NCBI GenBank assembly: GCA_002418705.1
Contig: DIEQ01000010.1
Span: 1 to 13,881 of the forward strand
Length of the DNA stretch: 13,881 nt
DNA from: Mageeibacillus sp. UBA5770
GTDB lineage: Bacteria > Bacillota_A > Clostridia > Saccharofermentanales > Saccharofermentanaceae
Direction of reading: 5' to 3'
Below are positions 7,177 to 13,666 of this stretch, in pieces (position 1 is the stretch's first letter; every line of letters starts with the position of its first letter). The translations under genes were made by a program, and so were the position numbers. The notes below the pieces were generated by a model. The model was not told where the DNA came from. It saw nothing but the letters and a program-made list of their open reading frames with translations, and did not search any database.

Positions 7177-8298
7177 GTGCTTTTTCAATATATCCGGGAT
7201 AATTCGCCGGAAAACGTTGTTATATCTGACAATGATACTGTGATTATGCTGCAAAATGACAACAATATCAGGGTTATAATCCTGACTTACGGAGCCGCTA
7301 TTCTTGAAGTACGCACGCCCGACAGACGCGGAAATTTTAAAAATATTGCGTTGTCTCTCGCGTCCACTTCCCATTACCGGAAGAGTCCGTCATATGCCGG
7401 TGCGACGCTTGGCCCGAATGCGGGGCGGATCCCGGGCGGACGGCTGCCAATCGGTGATTATGAATATAGCCTTACGCAAAATGACGGCAGCAATCAGCTG
7501 CACGGCGGTTACAGTAATTTTTCTGATAATGAGTGGCACGTTGAACAAGTCGGTAAAGATACGGATCAGGTCTGGCTGACGCTCTCACTTACGGCAGCTG
7601 ACGGCCTCGACGGTTATCCCGGCAATCGGGAGATATCGGTTACTTATACCCTTAATAACAGCAATTCACTTACGATCTCTTTCAGAGCAAAATCCGACAA
7701 GCCCACCTGGATGAATCTTTCCAATCATACGTACTGGAATCTGAGCGGGGACTTCACACAGCCGGCAACCATCCAATTCCTCCATATTCATGCAGAGGAG
7801 GTGCTTTATAATGATAATGAACACCTCCCCATGGCATTTCATCCGGTTGATGGCACACCGTTTGATTTCCGCAAGTCCGCCTGCATCGAGAACCGGCTTG
7901 AAGCTTTTCCCGGAGATCAGCAGACAAGCCTGTCCCGGGGATACAACAATGCATTTGCACTGGCCGTGGCAAAGCCTCGTCCGGAACCGGGATCGGGATC
8001 GGGATCAGGACAGGTGCTGCGACCGGCAGCCACACTGACCGACCCTGAAAGCGGAAGACGCATGACATTATCGACGGATTATCCTTCGCTGGTCATGTAC
8101 TCCGGCGGATTCCTCGATGAGAGCATAATATTGGCCGGCGGTGCTGCCGGATCACCGGGATGTGCAATTGCACTCGAAGCACAGGAATTCCCGGATGCCC
8201 TGCATCTGGCGGATGTTCCTCACCCGGTCGTATATCCCGGCGAGGAATGGCGCCGCACCATCCGCTTCACGTTTGACCTGACGGACCATATGGAATAA
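7177..8298 (+). CDS. galM: Aldose 1-epimerase (galactose mutarotase family)
   Basis: A 373-residue cytoplasmic enzyme that interconverts alpha and beta anomers of aldoses such as galactose, so that imported sugar enters catabolism quickly. With start GTG 7177 the catalytic set is complete: His109 in NQLHGG, His184 in NLSNHTYWNLSG, Asp225 in VDGTPFDFR and the base Glu334 in CAIALEAQEFPDALH. GPNAGRI is the usual substrate-loop motif. GTG 7177 was chosen because GGAAGG at 7162-7167 precedes it at 9 bases; the ATG at 7141 lies in the -10 box. Unusual are a PEPGSGSGSG stretch near residues 270-278, encoded by a 6-base tandem repeat, and a length somewhat over the roughly 340-350 expected. The sugar specificity is not visible, so the symbol is by family. 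Confidence 0.9.
   Translation: MLFQYIRDNSPENVVISDNDTVIMLQNDNNIRVIILTYGAAILEVRTPDRRGNFKNIALSLASTSHYRKSPSYAGATLGPNAGRIPGGRLPIGDYEYSLTQNDGSNQLHGGYSNFSDNEWHVEQVGKDTDQVWLTLSLTAADGLDGYPGNREISVTYTLNNSNSLTISFRAKSDKPTWMNLSNHTYWNLSGDFTQPATIQFLHIHAEEVLYNDNEHLPMAFHPVDGTPFDFRKSACIENRLEAFPGDQQTSLSRGYNNAFALAVAKPRPEPGSGSGSGQVLRPAATLTDPESGRRMTLSTDYPSLVMYSGGFLDESIILAGGAAGSPGCAIALEAQEFPDALHLADVPHPVVYPGEEWRRTIRFTFDLTDHME
7989..8006 (+). repeat. Hexanucleotide tandem repeat inside the epimerase gene
   Basis: Three perfect copies of GGGATC encode part of a Gly-Ser run between two beta-strand regions of the epimerase. The unit is a multiple of three, so copy-number changes would lengthen or shorten a surface loop and not break the frame. 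Confidence 0.75.
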
Positions 8299-8369
8299 AA
8301 TATCCTCATATTCAGACAACATAATGGGTCTTCGAACCGCGCCAGTACAGGAAGGACACAAAACCACAC

Positions 8370-9203
8370 ATGGATTATCGCATTATTGCCCTCGATCTCG
8401 ACGGAACACTGACCAACACCAGAAAAGAAATCTCTCCTCTGACACTGCACGCCCTTTTAGAAATTCAGGAAAAGGGTTATAAGGTTGTCATCGCTTCCGG
8501 TCGCCCGACACCCGGGTGCCGGCATATCGCCGAAACACTCCAGCTCGGGAAATATGCCAGCTATATTCTTTCCTATAACGGCGGACAAATCACGGACTGC
8601 AGTTCCGGACGCATCGTATATCAAAAAATATTTCCCCGCGAGTTCTTACCCGATCTTTATGAATTTGCACTGGCCAATGATGTAGGACTAACGACATATA
8701 CGGAAGAATGCATGGTCACCGGTACAAGAACTGACAAGTATATGGAATCAGAGTCGAAGGTCAATTCTCTCCCGATTAAGACGGTGCCGAACTTTGTTGA
8801 GTATATGGATTTTGATGTCAATAAGTGCCTGGTGACCGCAGATCCGGATCATCTGGCCAAAATCGAAATCCAGCTCAAAGAAATATACGGAACAGCCCTC
8901 AACATCTACCGTTCCGAGCCTTATTTCCTTGAAGTCATGCCAAAGGATATTGATAAAGCCCACGGTCTCAAGATGCTTCTGGCTGATCTCGGACTGACCG
9001 CCGATCAGCTGATCGCCTGCGGAGACGGATACAACGACTTGACGATGATCCAGTTTGCCGGGCTTGGCGTTGCAATGCAGAATGCGCAGCCGGTCGTCAA
9101 AGCAGCTGCCGACTATGTCACCTCCTCCAACGACAGTAACGGCATTCTCCACGTCATCGAAAAGTTCATCTGCCGTCCCGTGCGGCCTAAGCGCCGTTCA
9201 TAG
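8370..9203 (+). CDS. Cof-type HAD-IIB family phosphatase
   Basis: A 277-residue protein with the full set of HAD motifs: motif I DLDGTLT with nucleophile Asp9 and Asp11, motif II SGR at 43-45, a conserved Lys near 196 (DIDKAHGL), and motif IV GDGYNDLTM (218-226). The large C2-type cap between about 85 and 190 puts it in the Cof/YbiV group, which dephosphorylates small sugar phosphates and similar metabolites with loose specificity. The start ATG follows AGGAAGGA at 8349-8356, a rather long spacing of 13. It lies 71 bases after the epimerase with no terminator between, so the two are probably co-transcribed. It may remove toxic sugar phosphates, which is an inference. Confidence 0.92.
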   Translation: MDYRIIALDLDGTLTNTRKEISPLTLHALLEIQEKGYKVVIASGRPTPGCRHIAETLQLGKYASYILSYNGGQITDCSSGRIVYQKIFPREFLPDLYEFALANDVGLTTYTEECMVTGTRTDKYMESESKVNSLPIKTVPNFVEYMDFDVNKCLVTADPDHLAKIEIQLKEIYGTALNIYRSEPYFLEVMPKDIDKAHGLKMLLADLGLTADQLIACGDGYNDLTMIQFAGLGVAMQNAQPVVKAAADYVTSSNDSNGILHVIEKFICRPVRPKRRS

Positions 9204-9268
9204 TGAATAACCCTATATAGGCCGGCTCCCCTGAACCCGGGTCCGACCCGAAAATATATCAGCATACA

Positions 9269-9311
9269 AAGCATCCCGGCCAGGCGTGTTATGCGCGTAA
9301 CCGGGATGCTT
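9269..9311. terminator. Bidirectional terminator between HAD phosphatase and 72-residue gene
   Basis: Perfect 11-bp arms AAGCATCCCGG (9269-9279) and CCGGGATGCTT (9301-9311) enclose 21 bases, which contain a smaller GCG/CGC pairing. It lies between convergent genes. The T-runs on both sides are short and interrupted, so efficiency is uncertain. Confidence 0.65.
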
Positions 9312-9338
9312 CTTACTGTCATATAATGTTTATTTCAT

Positions 9339-9557
9339 TTAGAGCAGGCCCTTAAATCCTTTTGTCAGATTTCCCAGATCACCGGCGGCAAGCTTCGCCT
9401 TAACTGTGGCAACCACACCTTCCGCCATATCATCCGGCAGATCAACACCAATGATGGATTCGATTGTTTTTACGGGATTAGCAGAAAACGAGCTGGCAAG
9501 GGATGGATCCTTCTGAATTTTTCCAACAATCTCATCAATTCTTTCTTTAATGTCCAT
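9339..9557 (-). CDS. Small helical protein of unknown function (72 residues)
   Basis: I do not recognise a named family with certainty. The protein is mostly amphipathic helix: an N-terminal MDIKERIDEIVGKIQKDPSL, then NPVKTIESIIGVDLPDD, then a lysine-containing helix and the end LTKGFKGLL. The KDPSL...NPVKTIESIIGVDLPD pattern loosely recalls Nif11/nitrile-hydratase-type leader domains, but there is no Gly-Gly cleavage site, no Cys-rich core and no modification enzyme nearby. The start is ATG 9557, preceded by a very strong AGGAGGAGG site; an earlier in-frame ATG at 9587 lacks one. It lies 54 bases after CotH in the same direction and may be co-transcribed, so it is likely well translated. There is no signal peptide or membrane segment. 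Confidence 0.75.
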   Translation of the reverse strand: MDIKERIDEIVGKIQKDPSLASSFSANPVKTIESIIGVDLPDDMAEGVVATVKAKLAAGDLGNLTKGFKGLL

Positions 9558-9611
9558 AAATACCTCCTCCTTCATGCTTTTCTTCATTATACGTTTGCAC
9601 GGCGTTTGTTG

Positions 9612-11117
9612 CTATCCATTTTCTGATAGTTGCTGCTCAATGCTTGCCAGGCGCGCAGCTGCGTAATCGAGAATAGATACCGGAATGGAGTTGACCGGCA
9701 TTCCGCCTTGCATGCCTCCACCCTGCATGCCGCCTCCGCCCTGATTCTTATCGGGCCTCTCGCCTGCATTTCCACCCGGAAATCCTCCCGCACCGCCGGA
9801 AGGTCTCTCTCCCGGGACGCCATCAGGCATCTCGCTCTGCCCGCTTTCCGGCATGGCACCGGGGGTTATCTGCGCCATATCATCCGGCACTGCACCGGGA
9901 GTAACCTGCGCAAAATCATCAGAAATGCCAGCCGGAATTTGTGTATTGGTAATTTGTATGCCTTCTTCATGCACGGTTATTGCGTCATCGAATTCCTGCG
10001 TTGTATAGAAACTACTCGGATCCGCTTCCACATATGGCCTGATGATGGCTGCAAGTTCTTCCGTGCGGTCTGCGAGTCCGACCAGATATGTAGTGAGAAT
10101 CTCTATATATCCATGATATTTTACGAGATATTCATCGACGGCAAGGAGCTTTTGCACCATGGGGCGGGATTCTATGGTTACACCATAGACCGGTTCATCA
10201 ATCGGAATTGTGGTACTTGCCCCGCTGTCTCCTGTGTAACCGCCGAACGACATGTTGTAATCCCAGGGGATCACTTTGCATATCCCGTCCTCCTCATACA
10301 AATAGAAGTTCTGCGCCTTGTCGCCCAGATAGCTGTCATAGCTTCCAAGTACGGTATTGACCGCCATGTATTTTAAAGCACTGTCAACATCAAGCACACT
10401 TTCGATATCGCCCTTATCACCGTAAGGCATCGCGTTAAGAATATCGGTTAATTTCTGCAGGCCCGAAAGCTCCTCGTCATCCCCGTTTTCAAGGCTGAAA
10501 GTATCGAGATTGCTGTCAGCTGCTAAGGTACTCTTTTCTCCGGCCTTATAGAGATTGCCGTCGTTATCACCGAATTCCCTTTCCAGAAAACTATCGTCAA
10601 CATCCTCAACGCATAGATAGAATCCGAAAAGCTCTCCGTTGACATAGACATTCGCATAGACAGTCAGAGGCGTGTCAGCACCTAACTCCCTAAATGCTTC
10701 ATATGTCAGGTATTCACGCATATAGGAAGGGTCGTTGAAGCAGTTGTTGAGTACAAATTCATCCAGTCCGCGAAGGTTCTGGTCATCGACATATTTATCG
10801 AACTTGACTCTAAGGCTGTATCTGTCCGAATCGCTGCCTGCAACCGACATGAGGGAACTGTTTCCCTTGGCGCGCACGCCGACATCGGACACCGTTGTTC
10901 CGTCGACTGTCACGTCTGCAGAATAGTACTCCTCAGCTGTCGCATCCGCAAGAATTGCCGCCCAATCCTCTTCATCCATCTCGATATGAATATCAATTAT
11001 GCTGTCCTTCTCGAAAAGTGTGGTGTACTGCGCCGTGCCTCCCGTATTACAACCGGCAAGGACCATCCCCATTGCCAAAACCGCGGCCATCCATTTCATG
11101 TTTGAGAATTTCCTCAT
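9612..11117 (-). CDS. CotH kinase family lipoprotein
   Basis: A 501-residue secreted lipoprotein (signal MRKFSNMKWMAAVLAMGMVL, lipobox LAGC with Cys23). Residues about 38-380 carry the CotH fold, an atypical protein-kinase-like domain: RAKGNSS (82-88), LRGLDEFVLNNCFNDPSYMR (115-134), FGFYLCVEDVD and NLYK, then IPWDYNMSFGG (283-293) with a likely metal-binding Asp286. The tail (about 395-475) is low complexity, with a DDFAQVTPGAVP / DDMAQITPGAMP duplication and runs of GGGMQGGGMQGG, then a final helix. The start is ATG 11117 after a G-rich site (GGGGGG at about 6-11 bases upstream); ATG 11150 has no such site. B. subtilis CotH phosphorylates spore-coat proteins and is not a lipoprotein, so this one probably acts at the cell surface on an unknown target. 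Confidence 0.88.
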   Translation of the reverse strand: MRKFSNMKWMAAVLAMGMVLAGCNTGGTAQYTTLFEKDSIIDIHIEMDEEDWAAILADATAEEYYSADVTVDGTTVSDVGVRAKGNSSLMSVAGSDSDRYSLRVKFDKYVDDQNLRGLDEFVLNNCFNDPSYMREYLTYEAFRELGADTPLTVYANVYVNGELFGFYLCVEDVDDSFLEREFGDNDGNLYKAGEKSTLAADSNLDTFSLENGDDEELSGLQKLTDILNAMPYGDKGDIESVLDVDSALKYMAVNTVLGSYDSYLGDKAQNFYLYEEDGICKVIPWDYNMSFGGYTGDSGASTTIPIDEPVYGVTIESRPMVQKLLAVDEYLVKYHGYIEILTTYLVGLADRTEELAAIIRPYVEADPSSFYTTQEFDDAITVHEEGIQITNTQIPAGISDDFAQVTPGAVPDDMAQITPGAMPESGQSEMPDGVPGERPSGGAGGFPGGNAGERPDKNQGGGGMQGGGMQGGMPVNSIPVSILDYAAARLASIEQQLSENG

Positions 11118-11181
11118 GCGACGCCCCCCGCAGCCTGACTCGAGCTGCATTCTTTTTTAGTGTCTTATCGATTTGCAACAG

Positions 11182-11216
11182 AAAAAAACCAATGCAAACT
11201 TTACGCTTACATTGGT
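11182..11216 (-). terminator. Strong rho-independent terminator downstream of ridA
   Basis: On the minus strand a 12-bp stem (11216-11205 with 11199-11188, two G-U pairs) has a 5-base loop and is followed by seven T (11188-11182, the first also closing the stem). It terminates whatever is read from the ridA side and insulates the CotH gene. Confidence 0.85.
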
Positions 11217-11217
11217 C

Positions 11218-11301
11218 TTAGTCTATTATTTTTAGCCATTCAAAATTCCGCAAAATGTAGGCGATTGTGTAGTTCAATTGCGGCTTTTCAGGTGCATCGA
11301 T
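11218..11301 (-). pseudogene. Possible 3' remnant of an unidentified gene
   Basis: An open frame of 27 codons ends in TAA (11220-11218) immediately before the terminator and is preceded by an in-frame TAG. It encodes an aromatic-rich peptide, PQLNYTIAYILRNFEWLKII near its end, which looks protein-like and not random. There is no start codon or ribosome binding site. It could be the tail of a lost gene, for example from a mobile element, or simply 3' UTR. The rest of 11302-11355 shows no feature. Confidence 0.25.
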
Positions 11302-11355
11302 CTACATTGAGAATATAATCAGACTTCATTTCTTACAAAGCATTTACCTTTGCTC

Positions 11356-11727
11356 TCAAATTTCAATAATAGCTTCCACTTCGACAAGTACACCCTTGGG
11401 GAGCGCCTTAACAGCAACACAGCTCCGTGCCGGCTTTTCCGTAAAATATTTCGCATAGATCTCATTGAATACAGCAAAATCTGACATATCAGCCAGAAAA
11501 CAGGTGGTCTTAACGGCATTGGCAAGATCGGTGCCGGCGGCTTGTGCGACAGCCTTAAGATTCTCCATAACCTGGAGGACCTGTGCCTCTATCCCATCAG
11601 GAATACTTGATGTCGCCGGATTCACCGGAATCTGTCCCGAGGTAAAAAGCAGACTGCCTGTGCAGACGCCCTGTGAATATGGCCCGATCGCAGCGGCCGC
11701 CTTGTCTGTGTGAATTTTTGTAATCAT
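11356..11727 (-). CDS. ridA: RidA family enamine/imine deaminase
   Basis: A 123-residue protein of the YjgF/YER057c/UK114 (RidA) family, at the family's usual length. It hydrolyses reactive 2-aminoacrylate and related enamine/imine intermediates from PLP enzymes to ketoacids and ammonia; it acts as a trimer in the cytoplasm. Key residues are present: IGPYSQG (14-20) with Tyr17, FTSGQIP with Gly31, Arg101 in KPARSCVAV, and Glu118 in VEVEAIIEI, the signature C-terminus. Arg101 corresponds to the catalytic arginine (Arg105 in E. coli). The start ATG follows AAAGGGG. It lies 41 bases after the DUF1801 gene and is probably in the same transcript, ending at the terminator at 11182. Confidence 0.93.
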   Translation of the reverse strand: MITKIHTDKAAAAIGPYSQGVCTGSLLFTSGQIPVNPATSSIPDGIEAQVLQVMENLKAVAQAAGTDLANAVKTTCFLADMSDFAVFNEIYAKYFTEKPARSCVAVKALPKGVLVEVEAIIEI

Positions 11728-11768
11728 TTGATTATTCCCCTTTCAAAATTGGATTGATTAGGATTTTT

Positions 11769-12164
11769 TCAAGAACTTTTCTTCTTTTTGCGGGCAGCCT
11801 CGAGCTGCCTGTTCTCTTCTGCGCGATGCGCAGTAATCCGGGCGATCAGCTCGAGCGGCATCTCCTCGGAAAGAGGAAATTGAACGGAGCCTTTTCCCTG
11901 CTTATATTTCGACAGCTCTTCTTTGAATTCTTCAATGCCGGTTGGCGTGGGATATAACCCGATGTGATTGCTGAACGCGGCAAAGTACACCAGCGGTCTC
12001 TTCCTGTACATAAATCCCGGCATCTTATAACTGATCAGTTCCTGCGCGTCAGGAACTGCGGACTTGATGACTGCCCGGATGGCTTCGAGTTTTTGCCGGA
12101 CATCTTCGGGAAAACTGCCTATATAGGCATCGACCGACTCAAGGGACGGGGTGTTCGTATTCAT
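11769..12164 (-). CDS. DUF1801 family protein (annotated elsewhere as iron chaperone-like)
   Basis: A 131-residue cytoplasmic protein of the DUF1801 (YdhG-like) type. Typical segments are VDAYIGSFPEDVRQKLEAIR at the N-terminus, VPDAQELISYKMPGFMYRKR in the middle and FSNHIGLYPTPTGIEEFKEE, followed by QGKGSVQFPLSEEMPLELIA. The C-terminus is lysine-rich (ARKKKKSS). B. subtilis members have been linked to iron supply for Fe-S cluster or haem synthesis as frataxin-like proteins; whether that holds here is unknown. The start ATG follows AGGGGGAG. First gene of a pair with ridA. Confidence 0.85.
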   Translation of the reverse strand: MNTNTPSLESVDAYIGSFPEDVRQKLEAIRAVIKSAVPDAQELISYKMPGFMYRKRPLVYFAAFSNHIGLYPTPTGIEEFKEELSKYKQGKGSVQFPLSEEMPLELIARITAHRAEENRQLEAARKKKKSS

Positions 12165-12210
12165 TTTTGCTCTCCCCCTTCATCTTCACATCGACGTGAA
12201 TAATGAATCT

Positions 12211-12216
12211 ATTATA
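12211..12216 (-). promoter_or_regulatory. -10 element for the DUF1801-ridA operon
   Basis: A perfect TATAAT on the minus strand (12216-12211), preceded by TG, lies about 47 bases before the DUF1801 ATG. The -35 region is only weakly matched (TTTTAA about 17 bases upstream), partly inside the upstream terminator's T-run. Confidence 0.5.
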
Positions 12217-12235
12217 CATCCCATACGCCTAACTT

Positions 12236-12281
12236 AAAAAGCTGCTGAAAACCAAACATCTCTGTTCAATTTACAGCAGCT
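12236..12281 (-). terminator. Rho-independent terminator of the LytTR/LiaF-like operon
   Basis: Perfect arms AGCTGCTG (12240-12247) and CAGCAGCT (12274-12281), with a smaller AACA/TGTT stem inside, are followed on the minus strand by five T (12240-12236). Confidence 0.8.
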
Positions 12282-12320
12282 CTATTTTGTAATCCGATTC
12301 ATGGATTTTGGCAAAACAGC

Positions 12321-13046
12321 TTACAGATAATTGATCTTCACTTCACCGAAGTGCACGTCTCCGGTCAGTGTGATTTTTGTACTCTCATTGGACATAAGCG
12401 AAATTCCGTCGACGCTTCCGGCAAAAACATGCATCTGGTTATCTATATTCCAGGATCTTGGTACGAACAGGACAACGCCGGCAAAATTACAGTCGACAAA
12501 AATCTCTGCGCCGTCCGGACTGACCTGGCACTGGTCAAAATAGACTTTGATGGAGGCGAAGTTGGCGTCGACCTTAACCTTCTTCAGATTCGTAGAGCGT
12601 ACATATTTGATATGCTCACCGAAAGTGGAGTCAACATTTACATAATCATTGTCATCCGTCGTTGTTGTCGAGGAAGCATGATCATCCGAACTCCATTCAA
12701 TTGTGGGATTGTGGTGATGGCTGCGTCCGGCGAATCTGGCCTTTCTGAATTTCCAGAAAATGCTTTGCAGCCCTATGCCAAGCAGCAGTGACGCAAGAAG
12801 AATGAGCCAGAGGTTCATGTCCGGCAGTCCGAGCTCACCGCGCCAGAGATATGTAATTCCGGCTAGCGGCAGGAGGCCCATGACAAAATTCAAATCGACA
12901 AAACTTACTATACTTATGGCCGCGAGCAGGATGCTGCCCAGCATCGGCACCAGTTCATATGAAGATCCAATTCCAAGCGCGTGGAGCAGAAGCAGCGTGC
13001 CGCCGCCCAAAGTGATAATTCCCCAGAAAATACTATGCTTTTTCAT
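12321..13046 (-). CDS. LiaF-like membrane protein (cell-wall stress response type)
   Basis: A 241-residue protein with four predicted membrane helices in the first 100 residues (about 8-25, 33-50, 53-68, 77-97). After a charged His/Thr/Asp-rich linker (RSHHHNPTIEWSSDDHA near 109-125) comes a soluble beta-rich domain with NLKKVKVDANFASIKVYFDQ, then FVDCNFAGVVLFVPRSWN and GDVHFGEVKINYL. This is the layout of LiaF/DUF2154 proteins, where LiaF restrains a cell-envelope stress regulator. It overlaps the upstream LytTR gene by 14 bases, so the two are translated together and probably form a regulator/membrane-partner unit. Family assignment is good; that it senses wall damage here is an inference. 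Confidence 0.85.
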   Translation of the reverse strand: MKKHSIFWGIITLGGGTLLLLHALGIGSSYELVPMLGSILLAAISIVSFVDLNFVMGLLPLAGITYLWRGELGLPDMNLWLILLASLLLGIGLQSIFWKFRKARFAGRSHHHNPTIEWSSDDHASSTTTTDDNDYVNVDSTFGEHIKYVRSTNLKKVKVDANFASIKVYFDQCQVSPDGAEIFVDCNFAGVVLFVPRSWNIDNQMHVFAGSVDGISLMSNESTKITLTGDVHFGEVKINYL

Positions 13047-13500
13047 ACAAATGCCTCTCTTCCATTTTTTGTTTCAAAATATTGTTATACATTCGGGACA
13101 CATACACTTCCTTATACGATCCTCTAAAAGAGACAAGGCCAACCCGGGTGAGGCCCCGCTGGATCGAAAAAATGTGCAGTGTGTTTGCAATGGTTGACCG
13201 TGAAATGCGCGCAAAGAAGTTGGGAAGTATAGCCTCCAGTTCGTAGAGACGCTGTCCTGTCTCGTAGGAGTCGGCTGCGGTGTGGGCAAAAACCCCTTCA
13301 CCCTCCGTCTCAAAGAACAGAATCTCCGACAGGGTCAGGAAGTATTGTTCCTCCCCCTTATAGAACGTCGGCAGGGGACCGGTTTTATTCCCCTGATTCA
13401 GCCTGCTGGCTAGTTCTTCCACTTCCGGTGTGATCTTTCTGCAGTAGATTACCGCCTCTACCGCGTCATTCTCACCGACCATTTCAATTCGTACACGCAT
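13033..13500 (-). CDS. LytTR-type DNA-binding regulator, stand-alone
   Basis: A 155-residue protein without a receiver domain. The N-terminal 40 residues are short and charged (RVRIEMVGENDAVEAVIYCR). Residues about 45-145 are a LytTR domain: EILFFETEGEGVFAHTA, then YELEAILPNFFARISRSTIA, a typical LytTR core, and a beta-rich end. The start is ATG 13500 after GAGGTG at good spacing; the in-frame TTG at 13515 lies upstream of that site. It overlaps the LiaF-like gene by 14 bases. Stand-alone LytTR proteins paired with small membrane proteins commonly regulate their own operon; the target here is not visible. Confidence 0.9.
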   Translation of the reverse strand: MRVRIEMVGENDAVEAVIYCRKITPEVEELASRLNQGNKTGPLPTFYKGEEQYFLTLSEILFFETEGEGVFAHTAADSYETGQRLYELEAILPNFFARISRSTIANTLHIFSIQRGLTRVGLVSFRGSYKEVYVSRMYNNILKQKMEERHLYEKA

Positions 13501-13530
13501 TATCGCACCTCGCAACTTTATTGCATTTTT

Positions 13531-13536
13531 ATTATA
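13531..13536 (-). promoter_or_regulatory. Candidate -10 element for the LytTR/LiaF-like operon
   Basis: TATAAT on the minus strand (13536-13531) lies 30 bases before the LytTR ATG but has no good -35. An alternative is TTGACC further upstream (around 13575-13580) with TATATG or TATGCA after 15-17 bases. The choice cannot be settled by eye. The rest of 13537-13666 is A/T-rich, with a GTATATATAC palindrome near 13611 and a doubled CCTGTGA near 13640-13657, but shows no clear gene or terminator. Confidence 0.35.
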
Positions 13537-13666
13537 AATCTAAAAAAGCAAATGCATATATGTGCAGTGCCCAGTGGTCAAAAAATGGAGGTAAGTGGTA
13601 CAAAATACGGTATATATACTCCTTCATCACTTTACAAAAGGATCACAGGCTCACAGGGGATATTCT

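Noticed and set aside
9235..9250. Short CGGGT/ACCCG hairpin just upstream of the bidirectional terminator
   Set aside because: Only a 5-bp stem and no T-run on either strand.
9630..10376. Plus-strand open frame of 248 codons opposite CotH
   Set aside because: Antisense to a well-supported CotH gene with conserved motifs; Cys/Arg/His-rich composition and no start signal.
11253..11285. Possible third copy of the operator (AATTGC at 11276)
   Set aside because: The upstream box is not at the 21-bp distance and the TTTTGAAA core is missing.
12116..12129. Perfect 14-bp palindrome TGCCTATATAGGCA within the DUF1801 gene
   Set aside because: It is internal to a conserved coding region (Ala/Tyr/Ile/Gly codons) with no second copy of the full palindrome seen; probably chance.
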